From: Aromatoleum bremense
GTDB lineage: Bacteria > Pseudomonadota > Gammaproteobacteria > Burkholderiales > Rhodocyclaceae
Direction: 5' to 3'
Length of the DNA stretch: 64,000 nt
Assembly (NCBI RefSeq): GCF_017894365.1
Contig: NZ_CP059467.1
Coordinates: 992,001-1,056,000, forward strand
Both the position numbers and the translations under genes were made by a program. The notes beneath the pieces are model-generated. The model did not search any database. It had not been told where the DNA came from and saw only the letters and a program-made list of their open reading frames with translations. Positions 57,954 through 64,000 of this stretch are shown here, piece by piece (positions within the stretch are counted from its first letter, which is position 1; every line of letters begins with the position of its first letter).

Positions 57954-58901
57954 ATGAGTCCGATCGTGGCCCAACCCCTGTTCGAATCCACCATCAAGAG
58001 CCTGCCGTTGCTCGGTCGCGGCAAGGTCCGCGACATCTACGCCGTCGATGCCGACAAGCTGCTGATCGTCACCAGCGACCGGCTGTCCGCGTTCGACGTG
58101 ATCCTGCCGGACCCGATTCCCGACAAGGGGCGCGTGCTGACCGCGATGGCCGCGTTCTGGTTCGCGCGCCTCGGCCACATCGTGCCGAACCAGCTCACCG
58201 GCATCGACCCCGAATCGGTCGTCACCGTCGACGAGCGCGACCAGGTGCGCGGCCGCGCGCTCGTCGTCAAGCGACTCAAGCCGCTGCCGATCGAGGCGGT
58301 GGTGCGCGGCTACGTGATCGGCTCGGGCTGGAAGGACTACCAGGACACCGGCGCGATCTGCGGCATCAGGCTGCCCGCCGGCCTCGCGCAGGCGGCGAAG
58401 CTGCCGTCGCCGATCTTCACCCCGGCGTCCAAAGCCGACGTCGGCGACCATGACGAAAACATTTCGTTTGCCGCGGCCCAGACGCGCTGCGCCGCCGAGC
58501 TCACCGGTCTGCTCGCCGGCACCGGCACGAACGGCGCCCGTCTCGCGGCGCAGGCGCGCGACGCGGCAATCGCGCTGTACGCCGAAGCGGCAAACTATGC
58601 CGCCGGGCGCGGCATCATCATCGCGGACACGAAGTTCGAGTTCGGTGTCGACGCCGCCGGCACGCTGCACCTCATCGACGAGGCGCTGACGCCGGACTCG
58701 TCGCGTTTCTGGCCGGCCGACAGCTACCGCGAAGGCATCAGCCCGCCGAGCTACGACAAGCAGTACGTGCGCGACTACCTCGAGACGCTGACGTGGGGCA
58801 AGAAGGCGCCCGGCCCGCGCCTGCCGGCGGACGTCATCGCGAAGACCGCGGCGAAGTACCGCGAGGCCTTCGAGCGGCTGACCGGCCGGTCGCTCGCCTG
58901 A
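57954..58901 (+). CDS. purC: SAICAR synthetase
   Basis: A 315-residue purine enzyme joining aspartate to CAIR. Landmarks are [67 protein letters not shown] and [15 protein letters not shown]. It is the longer form, about 300 residues, seen in betaproteobacteria and yeast. A hairpin (58928-58939 with 58957-58967) after the stop could end its transcript. Confidence 0.96.
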   Translation: MSPIVAQPLFESTIKSLPLLGRGKVRDIYAVDADKLLIVTSDRLSAFDVILPDPIPDKGRVLTAMAAFWFARLGHIVPNQLTGIDPESVVTVDERDQVRGRALVVKRLKPLPIEAVVRGYVIGSGWKDYQDTGAICGIRLPAGLAQAAKLPSPIFTPASKADVGDHDENISFAAAQTRCAAELTGLLAGTGTNGARLAAQARDAAIALYAEAANYAAGRGIIIADTKFEFGVDAAGTLHLIDEALTPDSSRFWPADSYREGISPPSYDKQYVRDYLETLTWGKKAPGPRLPADVIAKTAAKYREAFERLTGRSLA

Positions 58902-59013
58902 ACGGCGCGCGCTTTTCGACGACACCAGCCCGGACCGGGTAGCGGCAACGCGCCGCCCCGGTCGGGCCACCCGGGCGCGGACTTCATCGACCGCGGCCCG
59001 CCGCTCGCGCCGG

Positions 59014-59029
59014 CGTGACGCAGGTCACA
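59014..59029. promoter_or_regulatory. CRP/Vfr-like binding site upstream of pilE
   Basis: CGTGA-N6-TCACA matches nine of ten positions of the CRP dyad. Its centre is 61-62 bases from the expected start of the promoter below, the class I CRP distance. Confidence 0.55.
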
Positions 59030-59070
59030 AACCGGATCGGATGCCCCGCTCGACCGGGATGCGATCCGCT

Positions 59071-59076
59071 TACAAT
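59071..59076 (+). promoter_or_regulatory. TACAAT -10 element for pilE
   Basis: TACAAT, one base off consensus, 108 bases before the pilE start. TCGACC at 59050-59055 is the nearest -35-like hexamer at a short 15-base spacing; a weak -35 is normal for activator-dependent promoters. Confidence 0.5.
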
Positions 59077-59590
59077 GCCGCGCTACTCACACTTTTGTCA
59101 TTAACTCCCGGGCAGCACCGCTCGTAGACAAACCCGGGAAAGGGGCTTGATGCATCGCCCCGCGCAAACGCCTGGGACTCGTCGTGGCCGAAACCGGTAT
59201 TTCCTGCGTACTCGAAGACAACCGGCCTGAAACCGCGCCGCGACTCGCCCCTGGGGGCAAGAGGGCCTCCGGCTCGCGGGGCTTCACTCTCATCGAGTTG
59301 ATGATCGCGGTCGCAATCATCGGCATCCTCGCCTCGATCGCCTATCCGTCCTATCAGGAACACATTCGCAAGAGTCGCCGGGTCGAGGCTCAGGCCACCA
59401 TGCTGGAACTCAAGCAGTTCATGGAGCGTTACTACACCACCAACAACAGCTATGCAGCAGCAAGTCTCCCAAGTGCTGTTGTCGCCAACGTTGCAAATTT
59501 TTATACCATCACGCTAAGCGAACAGGACGCCCAGACCTATACCCTGGAGGCTGTTCCTACGGCCAAGCAGGAAGCCGATCCATGCGGCAC

Positions 59591-59598
59591 GCTTACGC
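59591..59598. repeat. 8-bp target duplication, left copy
   Basis: GCTTACGC; the identical sequence follows the right end of the IS. Confidence 0.9.
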
Positions 59599-60975
59599 GC
59601 AATGCCATTAAGTTAAGCCGTTTTGTATGCGTAATGGAAGTCAGCGATGCGCACGCCCTTGCGGCGCGGCGCGCTGCGATCCGGGCGGGTGCGTTCGACG
59701 GCGGTGGGCGAGCGCAGGCGCTCGACCAATCGATCCAATACTGCAGCCAAGTCCAGCGCGAGCAGAAGACGGGGCAAATAGTGACGCAGGCTCTTCAAAG
59801 CCAGGGTGCGATTGAGCCGCACCCGCCAGCCCTTGGCATCGAGCCCGGTGTTGGCGCTGACGGCGGCGTCCTCGGGGCGGGCGGCCAGGGCCAGCACCGC
59901 CGCGCAGTTGGCTCGCAACAGCGACGCGTAGAAATCCTGGGTGACCGTGTGGGGCAGGATGCCGCTCCAGTTCTCGACCTGCAATCGCGCCTTGATCAGC
60001 TTGAAGGCCTCCTCGATACGCCAGCGGGCGCGGTACAGATCGGCGAACGCTTCCGCGCTGAGCGCCTCGTCGAACAGATTGGTCACGAGTACCAGACGCG
60101 ACCCGTTGGGCCGCTTCACGCGCAGCAGGCGCAGCGAGAGCGGGGTCGCCGCGGTGCCCAGGTCGGCCACGGCATCGCTGCGCCGGCCCCGGGCAAAGTG
60201 GCCGACCGCGGTCCAGGTCCGCTCGCTGATGCGAGCGCAGAAGGCCACACCCAGCGCATTCAACTCATGGAACCACTCGCGCGACGGATAGCCGCGATCC
60301 ATCAGCAGCAGATCCTGCGGCTCCAAGTGCGGCAGATGCCCACGGGCGAGCGAGCGTTCATCCGCGGCGAAGCCCCCCAGGGCGGCATCGACGAAGGCGC
60401 CGCGGGCCACATCGAAGAGCGCCGAGGCGCGGGCCAGCGGGCGAAAGCGTCCGCTGGCGGTGTTCATGCCACCAAAGGCTTCAGCACACTCGGGCCCATC
60501 AGGCACACGCAGCGTGCTTCCGTCCAGCGCCAGCACACGCCGTCCGTGCCACGTCGGCACCGGGCTGTGGGCGGCGAACAACTGCGCGCTGTGGACGAGC
60601 AGATCGCGCAGCGCATCGGGACGCAACTGGCGCCGCGCCTGACACAGCGCGCTCTTGCTCACCGGGCGCGCCTCGCCGCTGCCCAGGGCGTGGTCGAAGA
60701 ACGCATCGAGTTCGGCCTGTAGGCCGGCGCGCGGGGCATTGAGCAGAAAGGCCACCAGCCGCGGCAGGGGAAGTTTGCGTTCGCGCACGAACGCGTTGGG
60801 GCTCATGCGCGCCTGCTCGGCGAACTCATCAGAGCCCAAATGGGCACCGAGGGCGGCAAAGATGGCATGGGATTTGCAATGTCATGGTCATTCTCAAAGT
60901 CAACATTGCAGAAACTGAATTATACCGTAACAGCATGATTTTATTATGCGTTCTGGCCTAACTTAATGGCATTGC
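59599..60975. mobile_element. IS4-family insertion sequence in pilE (1377 bp)
   Basis: The ends are GCAATGCCATTAAGTTA at the left and its inverted copy at the right, identical over 17 bases and matching 20 of 21. It is flanked by the 8-bp duplication GCTTACGC at 59591-59598 and 60976-60983. It carries one transposase gene on the minus strand. The A/T-rich right region (60870-60965) differs in composition from the host gene. Confidence 0.85.
59613..60839 (-). CDS. IS4-family transposase
   Basis: A 408-residue DDE transposase. Asp106 is in [11 protein letters not shown], Asp181 in [13 protein letters not shown], and the Glu lies in [18 protein letters not shown], the YREK-type signature of the IS4 family. 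The start is a TTG at 60839; the frame stays open about 60 bases further upstream, so the start is not sure. Transcription is opposite to pilE. The gene is intact and so could be active. Confidence 0.88.
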   Translation of the reverse strand: MGSDEFAEQARMSPNAFVRERKLPLPRLVAFLLNAPRAGLQAELDAFFDHALGSGEARPVSKSALCQARRQLRPDALRDLLVHSAQLFAAHSPVPTWHGRRVLALDGSTLRVPDGPECAEAFGGMNTASGRFRPLARASALFDVARGAFVDAALGGFAADERSLARGHLPHLEPQDLLLMDRGYPSREWFHELNALGVAFCARISERTWTAVGHFARGRRSDAVADLGTAATPLSLRLLRVKRPNGSRLVLVTNLFDEALSAEAFADLYRARWRIEEAFKLIKARLQVENWSGILPHTVTQDFYASLLRANCAAVLALAARPEDAAVSANTGLDAKGWRVRLNRTLALKSLRHYLPRLLLALDLAAVLDRLVERLRSPTAVERTRPDRSAPRRKGVRIADFHYAYKTA

Positions 60976-60983
60976 GCTTACGC
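60976..60983. repeat. 8-bp target duplication, right copy
   Basis: GCTTACGC, directly after the right inverted repeat. Confidence 0.9.
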
Positions 60984-61330
60984 TGGCCCACACTGGTGAG
61001 CGCACCCCGACGACTTCCGGTTGCTGGAAGTGATGGGGAGGCTAAGGGCGCGCGTGATACACGCGGAGGGTTTCACTCTGATCGAGATGATGATCACGCT
61101 CGCCGTCGCTGCCATCTTGCTCGGACTGTCTGTCCCGAGCTTCAAGTCCCTCTTGGAAAACAATCGTGCGGCTAGTACGGCTAACGATTTGCTGGCAAGC
61201 CTGCAATACGCGCGTAGTGAGGCGGTCAAGCGTGCAAAACCAGCCTTCCTGTGTCCCAGCACCAATGGCGAAACCTGCATTGATGGCGACACTGATTGGC
61301 ACGTCGGCTGGATCGTGGTTGCCGATCTAA

Positions 61331-61582
61331 CGGTGATTGCGATAGGCGCCACCCCTGATGATGAAAGAGAATTCGGGGTGGAAGGTGACGGGAAGAGGTC
61401 GCGCAATTTTTTGGCGGCTCGACCCCGCAACCTAACGTGACCCGCCGAACTGACTCGCACCCCGGATTGCTTCCATAGAGAGCGCACGTTAAACAGGCCG
61501 TCGGCGACTTGTCGCCTTCAGGCACTTTCAGTTCTGGCACCCGCCACCTTCCGCCTTTGAGTGTAATTCGAGCGGAGATGGC
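61331..61582 (+). ncRNA. Non-coding left end of the IS110 element, possible bridge RNA
   Basis: In the IS110 group the bridge RNA is made from the non-coding left end. This segment shows successive hairpins: 61349-61355/61375-61381 (7-bp stem), 61397-61401/61420-61424 with an inner loop, and 61503-61507/61512-61516. These would suit a structured RNA with internal loops. Placement of the RNA ends is not possible by eye. Confidence 0.45.
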
Positions 61583-62806
61583 ATGGAACTGATGGCACTT
61601 CACAAACGCGTCATCGGACTCGACGTTCATCAGGCGCAAATTACGGCCTGCGCGATCCTTGAAGAGGCCGACGGCACGACACGTATCGAGCAGCGGCAAT
61701 TCGGTGCGTTCAAACGGGATCGGCGCGCGTTGGCCGACTGGGTGGCCGCGCTATGTCCGGACGAAGTGGTGATGGAGAGCACGGGCATTTACTGGAAGAG
61801 TCCGTATGCCGCCCTGGAAGCCGTGGGCATTCGCGGGCAGGTGGTCAATGCCCGTCACGTCAAGAATGTCCCGGGGCGCAAGACGGACGTCGGCGATGCC
61901 CAATGGCTGGCCACGCTCTCGCGTGCCGGGCTGCTGCGCGGCTCGTTCGTGCCGCCGGCAAGACTGCGCGAGTTGCGCCTGATCTCGCGGCAGCGGCAGA
62001 AGCTGGTGGGCCAACTGGCCTCCGAGAAGAACCGCCTGCACAAGGTGCTGACCGACGGGGGCGTGCGCCTTGGCGTGGTGGTGAGCGATCTGCATGGTCA
62101 GTCGGCGCGCGCCATGGTCAAGGCCATCATCGCCGGCCAGCCGCCCCACGAGGTGCTCGGGTTCGCCAGCCGGCGACTCAAGGCCAGTCGCGAGGAAATC
62201 TTCGATGCCTTGCAAGGGGAACTGACCGACAGCCATCGCTTCGTGCTCGACGAACTGATGCACCATGTCGAGGAGATCGAAGCGCGCATTGCGCGCTTCG
62301 ATGCGCGACTTCTCGACGGGCTGAAGGACGAGCGAAACGCGCTGGCCTTGCTGCAAACCCTGCCCGGCGTCGATCTGATCGGCGCGGCCATGCTGCTGGT
62401 GGAAATCGGCACCGATATGGAGGCCTTCGGCAGCGCCGATCGCCTGGCCTCCTGGGTCGGCATCTGCCCGGGCAACAACGAGTCGGCGGGCAAACGCAAA
62501 TCCGGACGCCTCCGCAAGGGCAACCTCTATGTCCGGCGCCTCCTCTGCGAGTTCGCTCATGCCGCCAGCCGTACCAAGTCGGTCTTGCAGTCGAAGTTCC
62601 AGTCCCTCATCGTGCGACGCGGCCACAAACGTTCCGTCGTGGCTTTGGGTCACAAAATCTTGCGCACCATCTTCTTCATGCTCAAACGGCGCGAACCTTA
62701 TCGGGATTCCGCCACCGACTATGAAGCCCTCTCCGTTCAACGCAACGCTCCTCGCTGGATCAAGGCTCTGACTCGCTTCGGTTTCATTCCCGCCGCCGAA
62801 GCCTGA
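61583..62806 (+). CDS. IS110-family transposase
   Basis: A 407-residue DEDD recombinase. Asp14 (GLDVH), Glu65 (MESTGIYW), Asp102 and Asp105 (KTDVGDAQWL) form the RuvC-like site. The C-terminal domain has LPGVDLIGAAMLL and WVGICPGNNESAGKRKSG with the conserved Ser. All domains are intact. Reads in the same direction as the pilin genes. Confidence 0.9.
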   Translation: MELMALHKRVIGLDVHQAQITACAILEEADGTTRIEQRQFGAFKRDRRALADWVAALCPDEVVMESTGIYWKSPYAALEAVGIRGQVVNARHVKNVPGRKTDVGDAQWLATLSRAGLLRGSFVPPARLRELRLISRQRQKLVGQLASEKNRLHKVLTDGGVRLGVVVSDLHGQSARAMVKAIIAGQPPHEVLGFASRRLKASREEIFDALQGELTDSHRFVLDELMHHVEEIEARIARFDARLLDGLKDERNALALLQTLPGVDLIGAAMLLVEIGTDMEAFGSADRLASWVGICPGNNESAGKRKSGRLRKGNLYVRRLLCEFAHAASRTKSVLQSKFQSLIVRRGHKRSVVALGHKILRTIFFMLKRREPYRDSATDYEALSVQRNAPRWIKALTRFGFIPAAEA

Positions 62807-63095
62807 TTCACCCGTTTCTCAAAAATATGACCTTCTGGGGTCAGGTCGTCGGCCGCCCTGGAAGTAGGTTCTTTCACGTTAAACAAAAATAATACCCCGG
62901 ATGAGGGCGAGGTGATGCGTGTCACCGTTCCTTTCCCGCCAGGGGTCGTAATAACCGGCCCCTCGACAGTCCTGTTTCAGGCCGCCGGAAACGTGCTTCC
63001 CGGCGCCTTCGCACTCGACGTCGGGGATGCCGAGATACGCAGTATCTGGTCGGCCCTGCAAAACCCTCACAGCCCGCATGAATACTGGGATTCCG

Positions 63096-63166
63096 TCAGA
63101 AAGTAGCCCCACGATTTCCCTCAGAAAGTAAAATACAGGTGATTGAAACCTCAGGGAAATGGGGCT
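63096..63166. repeat. Repeats at the left flank of the third transposase gene
   Basis: TCAGAAAGTA occurs at 63096-63105 and 63121-63130. AGCCCCA and TTTCCCT upstream pair with AGGGAAATGGGGCT downstream to form a bulged inverted repeat. They may be the left end of the IS that follows, but the boundary cannot be proven from one end. Confidence 0.5.
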
Positions 63167-63174
63167 CCGTGCAG

Positions 63175-64000
63175 ATGGCAACCGACGATTTTTTCCGATC
63201 CCGACTCGACCAAATGATTGATCTTCGGCACCCGCTGGTGGTGTTGTCGTCACGCATGCCCTGGACGCAGATCGAAGCGGCCTTGGCCCCGGCATTCGCT
63301 CGTAAGCACCGTGAAGGCCAGGTCATCGAAGGCACCGATTTATTCGGAACGACGCTGGAGATCGCGGGGAGCAGCGTGAGCATGGCGGGCCGGCCGCGGC
63401 TGCCGATTCGGCTCATGGCCGCACTGCTTTACCTCAAGCACGCATTCAATTTCAGCGATGAAGAACTCGTGGTTCGGTGGTCGGAGAATGTCGTGTGGCA
63501 ATATTTCAGCGGCCTGGACTACTACACGCCAACGCTACCTTGCGATGCCACCCAGATTGGACGGTTTCGGACGGCGATTGGCGAAGCCGGCGTCGAAGAA
63601 CTGCTCAAGGCCACGATTGACACGGCCGTGGCGACAAAGGCCGTACGCCCAGCTGAATTTGAACGGGTCATTGTCGACAGCACCGTGCAGGAGAAGGCCA
63701 TCGCCCATCCGGTCGATAGCCGGTTGCTGGAGATTGCCCGGGCGAAGGTTGTGCAAGCGGCCAAGTCGGCAGGCATCGCACTGAAGCAGACCTTCATCAA
63801 GGAAGGCCGTGAGCTCCGACGCAAAGCCGGCGGCTACGCCCATGCCAAACAGTTCAAACGCCTTCGACGCACCGTCAAACGGCAACGCACGATCCTTGGC
63901 ATCGTCCTGCGCGAGATCAAACGCAAACTCACCACGGCAACGGCACAATCGGGCGCCTCGATCACCCGCCTGACCACCCTGATGGCGCGTGCCGAGCGCA
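63175..64000 (+). CDS. IS5-like transposase, N-terminal part (3' end outside window)
   Basis: The frame is open from ATG 63175 through the window end, 275 residues. RHPLVVLSSRMPWTQIEAAL at the start and RLPIRLMAALLYLKHAFNFSDEELV are typical of a DUF772-type N-terminal domain. VIVDSTVQEKAIAHPVDSRLL has the first catalytic Asp of a DDE site. It belongs to the IS5/IS1182 group; the exact family needs the C-terminus. A GTG at 63169 is an alternative start. Confidence 0.78.
   Translation, partial: MATDDFFRSRLDQMIDLRHPLVVLSSRMPWTQIEAALAPAFARKHREGQVIEGTDLFGTTLEIAGSSVSMAGRPRLPIRLMAALLYLKHAFNFSDEELVVRWSENVVWQYFSGLDYYTPTLPCDATQIGRFRTAIGEAGVEELLKATIDTAVATKAVRPAEFERVIVDSTVQEKAIAHPVDSRLLEIARAKVVQAAKSAGIALKQTFIKEGRELRRKAGGYAHAKQFKRLRRTVKRQRTILGIVLREIKRKLTTATAQSGASITRLTTLMARAER

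Larger units (their letters stand above)
59184..61033 (+). pseudogene. pilE: Type IV pilin gene pilE, interrupted by an IS4-family element
   Basis: The 5' part (59184-59598) encodes a prepilin with leader ending SRG and mature start [18 protein letters not shown], then [13 protein letters not shown]. It ends at DPCGTLT. The 3' part lies after the insertion (60976-61033). Removing the element and one 8-base target copy joins them in frame to read DPCGTLTL...GCWK, giving a mature pilin of about 121 residues with the two C-terminal cysteines of a D-loop. The leader is long (about 34 residues from the GTG), unusual for type IVa pilins, so the true start may differ. The gene is knocked out in this copy. 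Confidence 0.85.
61331..62880. mobile_element. IS110-family insertion sequence in fimT (about 1.55 kb)
   Basis: Boundaries come from rejoining the fimT frame: the original read CTAAAC, leaving at most a shared TAA at the joint. There is no long target duplication or terminal inverted repeat, which is normal for IS110. It has a long non-coding left end (about 250 bases), then the transposase and a short right end. Confidence 0.75.
61033..63106 (+). pseudogene. fimT: FimT/GspH-like pseudopilin gene, interrupted by an IS110-family element
   Basis: The 5' part (61033 to about 61330) starts at an ATG overlapping the pilE stop. It has the prepilin motif AEGFTLIEMMITLAVAAILLG and the GspH-type segment ENNRAASTANDLLASLQYARSEAVKR, ending WHVGWIVVADL. 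The 3' part (about 62880-63106) reads NKNNTPDEGEVMRVTVPF...FQAAGNVLPGAFAL. Joined, they give a 173-residue pseudopilin. Such proteins help start type IV pili. Overlap with pilE shows one operon; later pil genes may lie past the window. Confidence 0.8.

Overview
The window is high-GC DNA from a betaproteobacterium of the Azoarcus/Aromatoleum type (Rhodocyclales). This is inferred from gene content and order: glyA-nrdR-ribD, yibN-grxC-secB-gpsA, engB-cytochrome c4, hemB, a gap-pgk-pyk-fba glycolytic cluster, TRAP transporters and many c-di-GMP proteins. The species is not proven by the sequence. Almost all of the window is ordinary chromosomal backbone, tightly packed and with many translationally coupled starts. 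The last 5 kb is different: it is a pile-up of insertion sequences in type IV pilin genes.

Layout. 1-635: end of pmbA/tldE. 790-6259: a TRAP transporter with two near-identical tandem periplasmic binding proteins, both membrane subunits and a histidine phosphatase. 6424-9358: glyA, nrdR, ribD. 9404-14229 (minus): gpmA, envC, ctpA, an unknown gene and a moeB-like gene, transcribed as one block. 14389-17511: an ArsR-type regulator with SqrR/BigR-like cysteines, rhodanese, grxC, secB, an SH3 protein and gpsA. 17603-18791 (minus): comF and trmL. 18837-21378: bioB, bioC and a HAD phosphatase. 21397-23283 (minus): hemB and engB, with an orphan plus-strand terminator and possible small RNA between them. 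23416-26969: cytochrome c4, moeA, rpiA, phoU. 27052-32830 (minus): yggX, a PAS-PAS-GGDEF protein, argA, a two-domain PPK2 enzyme and rsmE. 32869-48202: a redoxin, an inositol-phosphatase-like gene, prk, tkt, gap, pgk, pyk, a CsgG-like lipoprotein and fba, with a 1343-residue minus-strand c-di-GMP hybrid (39759-43790) in the middle. 48215-52975: a DUF3047 protein, two small glycosyltransferase-like genes and a GGDEF-EAL protein. 52997-54249: a decayed IS605-type tnpB element. 54381-58901: a PA2779/PA2778-like pair, an OmpA lipoprotein, a DUF3422 protein and purC.

59014-64000: a CRP-like site and promoter precede pilE, which is interrupted by an IS4-family element with an 8-bp target duplication. 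The next gene, a fimT/gspH pseudopilin, is interrupted by an IS110-family element. A third transposase (IS5-like) runs off the end. Both pilin genes can be rejoined in frame on paper, so the insertions look recent.

How the genes work together: prk, tkt, gap, pgk, pyk and fba with rpiA and gpmA cover lower glycolysis/gluconeogenesis and the sugar-phosphate part of the Calvin cycle; no RuBisCO is present here. Three c-di-GMP proteins and a pilus locus point to surface-lifestyle control. The ArsR-rhodanese-glutaredoxin block suggests sulfane-sulfur sensing. Everything is read by eye from sequence; no database search was run.
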